From: an uncultured Alphaproteobacteria bacterium
Lineage (GTDB): Bacteria; Pseudomonadota; Alphaproteobacteria; HIMB59; GCA-002718135
Reading direction: 5' to 3'
DNA: 17,629 nt
Assembly: GCA_902613275.1 (NCBI GenBank)
Contig: CACMGM010000013.1
Coordinates: 1 to 17,629, forward strand
In this document: positions 1-8,069 of the stretch, in pieces
Layout of the letters: each line of letters opens with the position of its first letter
Numbering within the stretch: position 1 is the stretch's first letter
Notes under the pieces: generated by a model
Seen by the model: the letters and a program-made list of their open reading frames with translations, nothing else
What the model was told of the DNA's origin: nothing
Database searches by the model: none
Position numbers and translations under genes: made by a program

Positions 1-65
1 TTTCCAGAACCCATAGGGCCCATAATACAAATATTTTTCTTTTTAATATCATTTAACGTTAGCAT
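1..65 (-). CDS. aroK: Shikimate kinase, N-terminal fragment (cut by window edge)
   Basis: Reading the minus strand from an ATG at 65-63 gives 21 complete codons that run off the window. They encode a short polar lead followed by NICIMGPMGSGK, a Walker A P-loop starting about residue 11. A P-loop this close to the N-terminus, with the GPMG(S/A)GK form, is typical of shikimate kinase, which phosphorylates shikimate in the chorismate pathway. Family knowledge: aroK (followed by aroB) commonly lies divergent to the xerD/accA region in alphaproteobacteria, and here it is divergent from a block ending in accA. Only the first residues are visible, so another small P-loop kinase cannot be fully excluded. 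Confidence 0.75.
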   Translation of the reverse strand, partial: MLTLNDIKKKNICIMGPMGSG

Positions 66-135
66 ATTAAATTATTTCTTATTGTTGACAAATTTTTGTT
101 CAATTAGGAAAAAACTTAAAAAAATGGTAAAAACA

Positions 136-141
136 TATAAT
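136..141 (+). promoter_or_regulatory. Possible -10 element for the small-ORF/accA operon
   Basis: A perfect TATAAT lies 21 nt upstream of the ATG at 163, in the 97-bp gap between aroK and the plus-strand operon. No good -35 lies about 17 nt upstream. The only perfect TTGACA (85-90) is 45 nt away, too far to pair with it. In DNA this AT-rich a TATAAT can occur by chance, so this is a weak call supported mainly by position. Confidence 0.3.
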
Positions 142-162
142 AGTCATTTTTAAATAGCATAT

Positions 163-291
163 ATGAAAAACAGATACATTATATATATTTTTGCAATACT
201 AACAATAATCGTTTTTATAACACTTTATATGATTGAAATTCCCTCACCTGCAACAATTATAACTGAAAAGTATACTTTAGATCTAAAATGA
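163..291 (+). CDS. Small single-pass inner-membrane protein, 42 aa
   Basis: An ATG at 163 opens a 42-codon frame ending in TGA at 289-291. That stop overlaps the ATG of the next gene at 288 in an ATGA junction. The protein has a basic start (K2, R4), one hydrophobic helix at about residues 5-24, and a polar C-terminal tail containing EIPSPATIITEKYTLDL. By the positive-inside rule the tail should face the periplasm. From memory, short proteins with one membrane helix and a Pro-x-Pro...Glu-Lys tail sit at this place, downstream of divergent aroK, in other alphaproteobacteria; I know of no assigned function. The stop/start overlap and clear membrane topology make a chance frame unlikely. Translational coupling suggests it works with, or sets expression of, the exported protein that follows. 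Confidence 0.75.
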   Translation: MKNRYIIYIFAILTIIVFITLYMIEIPSPATIITEKYTLDLK

Positions 292-2057
292 AATTTTTAT
301 TAATCATTATCTTAATTTTCTTCACAAATCACGTTTTTGCAAATGAAAAAGAAGTAGAAAATACTGAAGAAATAGAAGTAATTAATTTGTATGAGACTAA
401 GAGTCTTGATCAAATGGTTCTAGATAATCTGAATAAAGATAAAGAAATTGAAGAAATAGCTGAAAATAAAAATGAAAATGAAGAAAATAAAAATAATGAA
501 ATAGAAGTAAAGCAAATTAAAATATCAAAAGATAATTTTATTTTTAATATTGGAATAAAAGAATTAAAAATTTATTTCGATAATCTTCAAAATATTAGAT
601 CTAACACATTACAAAATGAAATAATTAAAACTTTTGAAGATCTTCAACTAAATCTTGAAAATGACATAGACAAAGAAATATTATTTCTAATCGTAAAATA
701 CTTTAAATCAATTGGACAAATCAACAAGTCTTATGAGTTAATTGAAAAATATGAATTGAGTAATGATAAAAATTTTGCTTTCTATACAGAAGTTAAATTG
801 AATTATCTTTTATCTACATTTCAATTAAGTGATGCTTGTAATTTTAGAGAAACATTAAATTCAAATATAAAATTAAATTACTTCTTTTTAGAAAAACTTG
901 ATATATTTTGTTTAATTTTAAGTAATAATCAATCTGAGGCCAATTTACTAAATTCAATATTAATTGAAACAGAAAATAATTTAGACAATCATTACCAAGA
1001 TTTATTTTCATTATTGTCCAGCACATCAGATCAGTTATATAATAATAAAGAAATTAGTAGTTCTGAAATTAATTCTGAATTGATATTTTTATATAGTGCT
1101 ATGACAAGAATAGCTGACCTACCTTTTTCACATGAATTTTATGAATTAGATAAAAAAAATCTGTCAATTCCAATAATACTAAACCAAGCTTCTCCAATTG
1201 ACTTAAGAATAAGAGCAGCAAATGATAGTTTTTTAGAAAATTTAATCACCATAGATAGTTTAGCTGCGTTATACTTGTCAGCTGATTTTAATTCAGAACA
1301 ATTAAATAATCCTCAAGAAACACTTAATTCGCTTTCAAATAATAAAGAATTGACTATGTCCTTTTTATTTCAGTTAGTTAATATACAAATTTTTCCAAAT
1401 GATAGACTGAATATTTTGAATCAATTCTGGGAATTTGCAAAAAAAAATAATTTAGAAGAAATTGCTTATAAGTTATCTAATAATATGCTCAGTTCTATTG
1501 AGCCCAATGCTGAGAATATAGTTTATGGAAATCAAATTGCCGCGGCATATATTGTCAATGACAATTTGGATATGGCAATTAATTGGATTGAATTATATGA
1601 AAATGCCAAACAAATAGATTCAAAAAGTATTTACACTCGAATTTTATTAGATTTGTATTCTTCTATTGATCTAGAAACTTTTATAAATTCTATAAACTTA
1701 ACTTTTAATGATAATGTTGATGTTCGGAATAATCAAAATGCTGAATTATTGTTTGTCCTAAAAGATGTAATGAATCTGGATATAAATTCTGATAGCAATA
1801 TTAATTTAGAAAGAATTTTCGATGAAAGATCAATGCCCTCAATATTTCTTTTTAATGAAATAAATAAAAGTATCCTTAACAATGATGATGAAAAATTTCT
1901 TATTTACTCATCAATTTCTTTAAATGGTAAAAATTGGAATAACATACATCCAGAACATCTTAAACTCATTCTTAGTGGATATTTACAGTATAATGAGGGA
2001 TTTATTTTTAGAAATTTAATTTTAGAAGTATTTAAAAATTATAAATTTATTATATGA
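288..2057 (+). CDS. Exported helical-repeat-like protein of unknown function
   Basis: The 589-residue product starts with a clear signal peptide (residues 1-18, hydrophobic core, HVFA before Asn19) suited to signal peptidase I, with no lipobox Cys. Residues 20-75 form a low-complexity linker rich in Glu, Lys and Asn. The rest (about 80-589) looks all-helical, with short amphipathic segments resembling TPR-like solenoids, though I see no canonical TPR motif. The stretch at 301-334 (SPIDLRIRAAND..., then LAALYLSADF) recalls alphaproteobacterial proteins annotated as antifreeze-glycopeptide-related that lie near aroK, xerD and accA. That link is from memory and tentative. The start overlaps the small membrane gene and the stop overlaps accA, both as ATGA, so the three are probably co-translated. 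It probably acts in the periplasm; no catalytic motif is visible. Confidence 0.8.
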   Translation: MKFLLIIILIFFTNHVFANEKEVENTEEIEVINLYETKSLDQMVLDNLNKDKEIEEIAENKNENEENKNNEIEVKQIKISKDNFIFNIGIKELKIYFDNLQNIRSNTLQNEIIKTFEDLQLNLENDIDKEILFLIVKYFKSIGQINKSYELIEKYELSNDKNFAFYTEVKLNYLLSTFQLSDACNFRETLNSNIKLNYFFLEKLDIFCLILSNNQSEANLLNSILIETENNLDNHYQDLFSLLSSTSDQLYNNKEISSSEINSELIFLYSAMTRIADLPFSHEFYELDKKNLSIPIILNQASPIDLRIRAANDSFLENLITIDSLAALYLSADFNSEQLNNPQETLNSLSNNKELTMSFLFQLVNIQIFPNDRLNILNQFWEFAKKNNLEEIAYKLSNNMLSSIEPNAENIVYGNQIAAAYIVNDNLDMAINWIELYENAKQIDSKSIYTRILLDLYSSIDLETFINSINLTFNDNVDVRNNQNAELLFVLKDVMNLDINSDSNINLERIFDERSMPSIFLFNEINKSILNNDDEKFLIYSSISLNGKNWNNIHPEHLKLILSGYLQYNEGFIFRNLILEVFKNYKFII

Positions 2058-2992
2058 TTAAATACTTTGAATTTGAAAATGAAATTGAAAAAATTGAAAC
2101 GCTATTAAGTAAATTAAATAACAATAAAGAATTGAATTCCAATAGAATTAATAAATTGTACAAAGAAAAAGATGAGTTATATAAAAAAATATATTCTAAT
2201 TTAGACCCTTGGCAAAAAGTTCAAGTTTCTAGACACGGAGATAGACCCCATACACTAGATTATATAAACAATATATTTGATGACATAGTCATTTTACATG
2301 GAGATAAAAAATATGCTGATGATAATGCAATAGTTGGAGGTTTAGCCAAAATTGATGACAGCTCAGTTTTTTTTATAGGTACAGAAAAAGGTAGTACAAT
2401 GGAAACACGAATTAAACATAATTTTGGAATGGCTAAACCTGAGGGCTATAGAAAAGCTCAAAGGTTAATAAAATTAGCTGAAAAATTTAATTTACCATTA
2501 ATTTCATTTGTTGATACAGCAGGAGCATTTCCAGGAAAAGATGCTGAGGAAAGAGGTCAGTCAGAGTCTATAGCATCATCGATACTTCACTTTTTGAGAG
2601 CAAAAATTCCAACAATATCAATTATAATTGGGGAAGGCGGTTCAGGTGGGGCAATAGGAATAGCTACTTCTGACAGAGTATTAATGCTCGAACATTCAAT
2701 TTATTCTGTCATATCTCCTGAAGGATGTGCATCAATATTATGGCGAAATACACAATTTTCTCAAGAAGCAGCAAAGACACTCAAATTAACATCTAGTGAT
2801 TGTAAAAAATTTAATATTATAGATGAAATCATTCCTGAGCCATATGGTGGAGCACATAGACATCCAACTAAACAATCAGAAATATTAAAAGAAAAGATTA
2901 AAAACTTAATCAATGAATTAAAGCAAATTTCAATAAAAGAATTAGTGCAGATTAGAAAAGAAAAGTATCTAAATATTACCTCTGATATTTAA
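2054..2992 (+). CDS. accA: Acetyl-CoA carboxylase carboxyltransferase subunit alpha
   Basis: At 312 residues this is close to the E. coli length (319). With AccD it transfers the carboxyl group from biotin on AccB to acetyl-CoA, giving malonyl-CoA, the first committed step of fatty acid synthesis. Visible landmarks are an N-terminal coiled coil (about 1-48), [19 protein letters not shown] (53-71), [13 protein letters not shown] (123-135), [10 protein letters not shown] (152-161), the glycine-rich oxyanion motif GEGGSGGA (193-200) and [12 protein letters not shown] (220-231). The start overlaps the preceding stop as ATGA. accD is not in the window, which is usual because the two subunits are often unlinked. 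Its TAA interlocks with that of secA on the other strand. Identification is firm. Confidence 0.97.
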   Translation: MIKYFEFENEIEKIETLLSKLNNNKELNSNRINKLYKEKDELYKKIYSNLDPWQKVQVSRHGDRPHTLDYINNIFDDIVILHGDKKYADDNAIVGGLAKIDDSSVFFIGTEKGSTMETRIKHNFGMAKPEGYRKAQRLIKLAEKFNLPLISFVDTAGAFPGKDAEERGQSESIASSILHFLRAKIPTISIIIGEGGSGGAIGIATSDRVLMLEHSIYSVISPEGCASILWRNTQFSQEAAKTLKLTSSDCKKFNIIDEIIPEPYGGAHRHPTKQSEILKEKIKNLINELKQISIKELVQIRKEKYLNITSDI

Positions 2993-5502
2993 CTTCCGTG
3001 GCATTGTTTATATTTCTTACCTGAACCACAAGGACAAGGTTCATTTCTGCCTATTTTTTTTGTTATAATTCTTCGTGGTTCTTGAGTTTGTTTTTTTGTA
3101 GTGCTAATGTTTTCATTAACGAGTTTAATATTGAATAAGGTTTTTAATACTCTTTCATTTTGATTAGAGAGCATTTCATCAAAATAATCAAAAGACTCTT
3201 TTTTATATTCATAAAAAGGATCTTTACCACCCATAGCTCTTAAATTTACACTTCCACGTAAGGAGTCCATTGCAGCTAAATGATCTCTCCAATCCTTATC
3301 TATTTGAAACAGCATTACTCTTTTTTCAGCAAATTTAAATAGCTCTGCAGAATATTGATATTGTTTTTCTTTATATTTTTGATTTACTTCATCAGATAGC
3401 CTCTTTTTGATTTCTTCATCATCTACACCTTCTTCATCAAACCAATTTGAAACAGGAAGATTTATTCCAAATATTTCTTTTGTTTTTTCCTGTAGTAAAA
3501 TACTATCCCACTCATGAGAGTATTTTTTTGGAGGAATCGATATTTCAATTAAATAATTTATATATTCAGAAATCATATCTTCTATGATTTTTGATTGATC
3601 ATTAGTAGTAAGTATTTCTCTTCTATTTTGATAAATAATTTTTCTTTGATCATTTAATATATCATCAAATTTTAAAATTTGTTTTCTCATGTCAAAATTA
3701 TGATTTTCAACTTTTTGTTGCGCTCTTTCTAAGGATTTAGTGATCATTGAGTGAGTTATTACTTCACCATCTTTAAGACCTAATTTAGATAATACATTTT
3801 CAAGAGTTTTTGATCCAAATATTCTCATAAGATCATCTTCCAATGATAAGAAAAAAATACTCTCCCCAATGTCTCCTTGCCTACCTGATCTACCTCGCAA
3901 TTGATTATCAATTCTTCTACTTTCATGACGTTCTGTACCAATTACAAGTAACCCACCAGCTTCAATTGCTTCATTTTTTAAATTATCATTTCCATTTCCT
4001 AGTTTAATATCAGTACCTCTTCCTGCCATATTTGTGGATATAGTGATGTTTCCAGGCATACCTGCTTCTTCAATTATTTTTGCTTCACTCATATGGTTTT
4101 TAGCATTTAATATGTTGTGTTTTAAATTTTCTTTTTTCAATAAATTTGAAATTTTCTCAGAATTTTCTACTGAAGTAGTGCCTATAAGAATTGGTTGATT
4201 GATATTATTTCGTGATTTTACAAGTTTTAATACAGCATCATATTTTTCTCTTTTAGTCATATAAATTTGATCATTTTTATCAATACGATTTACTTTGATA
4301 TTAGGAGGTATTTCTACAACTTCTAAATTATATATATTTTCAAATTCTTTTGCTTCTGTTGTAGCGGTACCTGTCATTCCACTTAAGCGATTATAAGTTC
4401 TAAAAAAATTTTGATAGGTAACAGATGCAATTGTTTGATTTTCTTTTTGAATATTCAGGTTTTCCTTTGCCTCAATTGCTTGATGTAATCCATCACCATA
4501 TCGTCTACCTTCCATAGCTCTCCCGGTTAATTCATCAATAATAATTACATTTTTATCTTTAACTATATAATCTTTGTCTTTAATAAATAAATGATGTGCT
4601 CTAAGCGCTTGAATAATATTATGGTTCAAAACCATATTTCCTAAATCTTGTAACGTACCTTCTTCTATAATTCCATTTTCTTTAAGTAATTTCTCACAAA
4701 ATTCCATTCCCTCAGTGGTTAGTAATATACTTTTACTTTCTTCATTGATTTCATAATCTTTTCCTCTTAGTATTTTAATGATTTTATCAATTTTAGGAAA
4801 TAAATCAGTATTAGAATTAGATTCTGCAGATATCACAAGTGGTGTTCTGGCCTCGTCAATGAGAATACTATCTACTTCATCTACTATTGCAAAAGCATTT
4901 TTTTTAAAACATAAATTATGATAATCATTTTTTAGATTATCTCTTAAATAATCAAACCCTATTTCATTGTTAGTTGCATAAACAATATCAGCGTCATACT
5001 GATTTGATCTTTCTTCATGCGGTGTTTCTGAAGTAATACATCCGACACTAAGACCAAGAAATTTAAATATGTTGCCCATCCATTCAGCATCTCTTTTTGC
5101 GAGATAATCATTTACTGTAATAATGTGTACGGATAAGTTTTCTATAGCATTTGCATAAGCAGCTAAAGTAGCAACTAAAGTTTTACCTTCGCCTGTTTTC
5201 ATTTCAGTTATTTTGTTTTCATATAAAACAATTCCACCAATTATCTGAACATCGTAGTGTCTCATTTGCAATGTTCTTATTGATGCTTCTCTAACTACTG
5301 CAAATATTTCAGGTAATAATTTAGATATTGATCCAGTTTCATTAAATTTATTTTTAAAGTAATTTGTTTTATCTTTTAATTTTTCATCAGAAAGTTTAGA
5401 AATTTCTTCTTCTAATTTATTTACTTCATCTACAAAACTTGCATATTTTTTAAGCGAATTAGATTTTATAGAACCAAACAATTTATTTACGATATTAATC
5501 AT
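2989..5502 (-). CDS. secA: Preprotein translocase ATPase SecA
   Basis: The 837-residue motor drives export of unfolded preproteins through SecYEG. The order of motifs is complete: Walker A in [16 protein letters not shown] (101-116), IGFDYLRDN (181-189), [14 protein letters not shown] (208-221), then [25 protein letters not shown] and [11 protein letters not shown] of the second helicase-like domain. The C-terminal tail ends in the zinc-binding, SecB-contacting motif CxCx8CH (C823, C825, C834, H835). It is about 60 residues shorter than E. coli SecA (901), which fits a trimmed linker rather than a lost domain. It is divergent from argJ across 63 bp and meets accA tail to tail with a shared TTAA. 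The 589-residue exported protein nearby would be one of its clients. Identification is firm. Confidence 0.98.
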   Translation of the reverse strand: MINIVNKLFGSIKSNSLKKYASFVDEVNKLEEEISKLSDEKLKDKTNYFKNKFNETGSISKLLPEIFAVVREASIRTLQMRHYDVQIIGGIVLYENKITEMKTGEGKTLVATLAAYANAIENLSVHIITVNDYLAKRDAEWMGNIFKFLGLSVGCITSETPHEERSNQYDADIVYATNNEIGFDYLRDNLKNDYHNLCFKKNAFAIVDEVDSILIDEARTPLVISAESNSNTDLFPKIDKIIKILRGKDYEINEESKSILLTTEGMEFCEKLLKENGIIEEGTLQDLGNMVLNHNIIQALRAHHLFIKDKDYIVKDKNVIIIDELTGRAMEGRRYGDGLHQAIEAKENLNIQKENQTIASVTYQNFFRTYNRLSGMTGTATTEAKEFENIYNLEVVEIPPNIKVNRIDKNDQIYMTKREKYDAVLKLVKSRNNINQPILIGTTSVENSEKISNLLKKENLKHNILNAKNHMSEAKIIEEAGMPGNITISTNMAGRGTDIKLGNGNDNLKNEAIEAGGLLVIGTERHESRRIDNQLRGRSGRQGDIGESIFFLSLEDDLMRIFGSKTLENVLSKLGLKDGEVITHSMITKSLERAQQKVENHNFDMRKQILKFDDILNDQRKIIYQNRREILTTNDQSKIIEDMISEYINYLIEISIPPKKYSHEWDSILLQEKTKEIFGINLPVSNWFDEEGVDDEEIKKRLSDEVNQKYKEKQYQYSAELFKFAEKRVMLFQIDKDWRDHLAAMDSLRGSVNLRAMGGKDPFYEYKKESFDYFDEMLSNQNERVLKTLFNIKLVNENISTTKKQTQEPRRIITKKIGRNEPCPCGSGKKYKQCHGS

Positions 5503-5535
5503 GTTATGATAGATGCCAGTTAATATATGAAAAAT

Positions 5536-5553
5536 ATTCCTCTACAAAGGAAT
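5536..5553. promoter_or_regulatory. Small inverted repeat in the secA/argJ divergent gap
   Basis: ATTCCT and AGGAAT form a perfect 6-bp dyad around the 6-nt centre CTACAA, inside the 63-bp gap that must hold promoters for both secA and argJ. It could be an operator or a small hairpin in the argJ leader. Its right arm supplies AAAGGA, but this ends 14 nt before the argJ ATG, too far for a normal ribosome site. I know of no regulator for it, and chance is quite possible. Confidence 0.2.
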
Positions 5554-5565
5554 TTAAGCTAAAAT

Positions 5566-6777
5566 ATGGCCAATAAAATGATTTCAATATTTAAGCCAAA
5601 AAAAATCAAAGATTTTAATCCTAGTGGCCTCAATATCTATACTTTTAATGCTGGATTTAAAAAAAAAGATAATGATCTTTTATTAATAATTTTTAATAAA
5701 ATTATAAATGTGTCTTGCGTTTATTCAAAAACATCAACACCTTCGGCACCTATAATTTGGGATAAAAAAAATAACAAAGGTAAGGCTAAAGTGTTAATTG
5801 TGAATGCTGGTAATGCGAACGCGCATACAGGTAAAGATGGTCTTAAAATTATCGATAAGTATGTAAAAGCATTAACAAAAAAAATTAAATGTAAATCCAA
5901 TGAAGTATTAGTATCATCTACTGGGGTAATTGGTGAAAAATTTAATCCCAATTTAATTATAAATAAATTTGAAAAAATAAATTCCAAAAATAAAAATAGT
6001 TTACTTGAAGGCGCTAAGGCAATTATGACAACAGACACCTTCCCAAAGATATCAATTAAAAATATTAACTTAGACAATCAATCATTTAAAATTTATGGAA
6101 TAGCAAAAGGATCAGGAATGATACAGCCAAATATGGGAACAATGTTGGTGTATATATTTATAGAATGTGAAATTTCAAAACAATCATTGACTAAATTACT
6201 TAAAAATAATTTAGATAACACATTTAATTCAATAACTGTAGATAGCGATACATCAACAAGTGATACCTTAATGATGTTTTCTGTTGGCAATAAAAATATA
6301 AATTTAAATAAAAATAATTTTAAAACATTAAATTATAAAATATACGAATTAATGCATGATTTATCTCTTCAAGTAATTAAAGATGGAGAGGGTGTTTCAA
6401 AATTAATAAGAGTAAATGTTTTGACTGCAAGATCAAAAAATCAAGCAAAAAAAATTGCATTTAGTATTGCTAATTCTCCCTTGGTTAAAACAGCTGTGGC
6501 TGGGGAAGATGCAAATTGGGGTAGAGTAATAATGGCAATTGGCAAAACTGAAGAAAATATAAATCAAAATATAATTAAAGTTTTGTTTGGAAATAATGTG
6601 GTATGTGAAAATGGTTCTATTAGTAAAAAAATAAATATTAGAAGACTTAATTATTATATGAAAAATAAAACTATAGAAATCAATGTAAAATTAAACTCGG
6701 GTAAGTTTTATCATACTGTTTATGGAAATGATCTAACGCATGAATATCTAAAAATTAATGCTGATTACAGATCTTAA
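5566..6777 (+). CDS. argJ: Glutamate N-acetyltransferase (ornithine acetyltransferase) ArgJ
   Basis: The 403-residue enzyme transfers acetyl from N-acetylornithine to glutamate, recycling acetyl in arginine synthesis; bifunctional forms also use acetyl-CoA. ArgJ proteins cleave themselves before a conserved Thr, which becomes the nucleophile. Here the site is KGSGMIQPNMGTMLVYIF with Thr192, so the residue before the cut is Gly191 rather than the more usual Ala. Other family landmarks are TVDSDTSTSDTLM, AGEDANWGRVIMAIG, and the C-terminal INADYRS, where most members end in NADYRT or NADYRS. The start at 5566 was chosen over the in-frame Met5 because it extends the frame without intruding on other genes; either is possible. 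It is divergent from secA and convergent with the methyltransferase-like gene, with one base between the stops. Confidence 0.95.
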   Translation: MANKMISIFKPKKIKDFNPSGLNIYTFNAGFKKKDNDLLLIIFNKIINVSCVYSKTSTPSAPIIWDKKNNKGKAKVLIVNAGNANAHTGKDGLKIIDKYVKALTKKIKCKSNEVLVSSTGVIGEKFNPNLIINKFEKINSKNKNSLLEGAKAIMTTDTFPKISIKNINLDNQSFKIYGIAKGSGMIQPNMGTMLVYIFIECEISKQSLTKLLKNNLDNTFNSITVDSDTSTSDTLMMFSVGNKNINLNKNNFKTLNYKIYELMHDLSLQVIKDGEGVSKLIRVNVLTARSKNQAKKIAFSIANSPLVKTAVAGEDANWGRVIMAIGKTEENINQNIIKVLFGNNVVCENGSISKKINIRRLNYYMKNKTIEINVKLNSGKFYHTVYGNDLTHEYLKINADYRS

Positions 6778-6778
6778 T

Positions 6779-7555
6779 TTATTTTTTCCAAGCACAAATT
6801 GTATTAAAATTTATATCAAGATTAAAATTATCTCTATAATATTTTTTTCTGAATTGTTTTTCTAAATGAATAAAGTATTTCTTATTCTCAAAATTATTTT
6901 TTTTATCCTTACCTGCATAGGGTAAGTTCAAATATCTTACATCATCAAGTAGCTTGTTAAAAACTGAATATTCAATAGTAAAGTTATTATTATTTATTAA
7001 GGGTGCATCAAAGTTATATGCTTTTAGCAGTTTAAAAATATTATTTCTATCTAAAATTGGATTCACTCTCTGATACATCCCTCCGTATAAAATATTATCT
7101 GTTTCATACATTGAATTTACAAGCTGGAATACATTTTCAGTGCTTGGAATCGTTGCTATAAATAATCCATTAGAATTTAAGCTATGGAAAATATTTTCTA
7201 CCAATTTATCGAAATTGGATGTTAGTTGACAAAAAAAATTACTAAAAATTAAATCAAATTTATTATCTTTGATTTGAATATCATCCAAATCAATTTCTAT
7301 CAATTGTCGATCTATTTTTTTGTCAAAAACTGACAAATCGATATCAGCACTTGTTATAATACATGAGGGGAATTTTTCTTTAAGATAATTAATTATTAAT
7401 TTATCATTAATCCCAAGTTCTAAAATATTATTAAAAGGAACTTTCAAAATATCTAGGGAATCAATAATATTTCTACTTATTTCATTGTATATAAAGTTTT
7501 CTCCATATTTTCTATTTTTAGATCTTAATAGTTTAACATATTTTTTGTTTATCAT
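6779..7555 (-). CDS. NDUFAF5-like methyltransferase-fold protein (probable complex I assembly factor)
   Basis: This 258-residue protein has the class I methyltransferase layout of the alphaproteobacterial BioC/NDUFAF5-like family. Supporting features are the strand DLIFSNFFCQLTSNFDKLV (101-119) where the family has SNLALHWVNDLP-like sequence, YGGMYQRVNPILDR (147-160), and LLDDVRYLNLPYA (181-193), matching the family's DLR...G segment. Human NDUFAF5 hydroxylates an Arg of the complex I subunit NDUFS7; the bacterial role is inferred. Oddly, SAM motif I is degenerate: residues 44-52 read ILELGINDK where (V/I)LDLGxGxG is expected, so two of the glycines are missing. It may bind SAM weakly or differently. 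It converges on argJ and is divergent from the next gene across only 26 bp. Confidence 0.75.
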   Translation of the reverse strand: MINKKYVKLLRSKNRKYGENFIYNEISRNIIDSLDILKVPFNNILELGINDKLIINYLKEKFPSCIITSADIDLSVFDKKIDRQLIEIDLDDIQIKDNKFDLIFSNFFCQLTSNFDKLVENIFHSLNSNGLFIATIPSTENVFQLVNSMYETDNILYGGMYQRVNPILDRNNIFKLLKAYNFDAPLINNNNFTIEYSVFNKLLDDVRYLNLPYAGKDKKNNFENKKYFIHLEKQFRKKYYRDNFNLDINFNTICAWKK

Positions 7556-7581
7556 TATTTTATAAAGTATAAAAAGTAATT

Positions 7582-8064
7582 ATGGATAATATTATTAAAG
7601 AGATAGTTGCAATTATTAAAGAAGAAACTGAAAATATTAATAAGAAAATTTATGGAACTACTTTTTTAGAAATATTAAAAGAAAAAATTATAGATAAACA
7701 AGATCAAATTAGTTTAAAAAATTTTCACGGACATAACTCAAACATTAACTCAGTGGAAAAAATAACTGTTCTTGACAGAGATCTTTTTTTTAAATTATCT
7801 TTTTACCAAACACCTAAATCTCAATTAAAATTCAAACTTGATAAAAATTTTCTTCTTATTGTTTTTAAAGAACTTATAAAAATTGATATTTTAAATATAA
7901 ATAGTCAGAAATTTATCAATATTGGTTTAAAACCTTTTATGGGTGTAACTTTATCTAAGGGTACAGTATGCAATTTGAATTTTCCAAAAAATTCACTAAT
8001 TTTGCAACTAGAAACTGATGATGTTTATTTTGATATTGAAAAAAAAACAGATGAAACAATATAA
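7582..8064 (+). CDS. Hypothetical protein, 160 aa, upstream of the DUF1178 gene
   Basis: I do not recognise this protein. It has no signal peptide and no membrane segment, so it should be cytoplasmic. Residues 1-40 look like charged helices. Residues 55-160 alternate short hydrophobic stretches (ITVLDRDLFFKLSF, LLIVFKELIKIDIL, NIGLKPFMGVTLSKG, SLILQLETDDVYFDI) that would suit a beta-rich fold; a cupin-like barrel is only a guess, since the metal-binding His and Glu pattern is not evident. The sole Cys is C120. Five nt separate it from the DUF1178 gene, so the two are probably one operon. In many alphaproteobacteria the genes before DUF1178 encode a glutaredoxin and a nitrilase-family hydrolase; this protein resembles neither. 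Codon and base use match the neighbours, supporting a real gene. Confidence 0.7.
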   Translation: MDNIIKEIVAIIKEETENINKKIYGTTFLEILKEKIIDKQDQISLKNFHGHNSNINSVEKITVLDRDLFFKLSFYQTPKSQLKFKLDKNFLLIVFKELIKIDILNINSQKFINIGLKPFMGVTLSKGTVCNLNFPKNSLILQLETDDVYFDIEKKTDETI

Positions 8065-8069
8065 GAAAT

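Noticed and set aside
85..90. Perfect TTGACA as a -35 element
   Set aside because: No acceptable -10 lies 16-18 nt downstream (sequence there is GGAAAA/GAAAAA), and the perfect TATAAT at 136 is 45 nt away.
420..530. Tandem DNA repeat in the GAA/AAT-rich stretch
   Set aside because: It is low-complexity Glu/Lys/Asn coding sequence with no regular period, not a true tandem repeat.
288..2057. Adhesin, phage or defence protein
   Set aside because: It is tied by stop/start overlaps to accA and a small membrane gene, shares the local base composition, and shows no nuclease, ATPase or adhesin repeat motif.
5721..6077. Minus-strand frame of 118 codons inside argJ
   Set aside because: It lies wholly opposite a well-identified gene, has no recognisable domain, and its hydrophobic composition is what the antisense of Lys/Asn-rich coding DNA gives.
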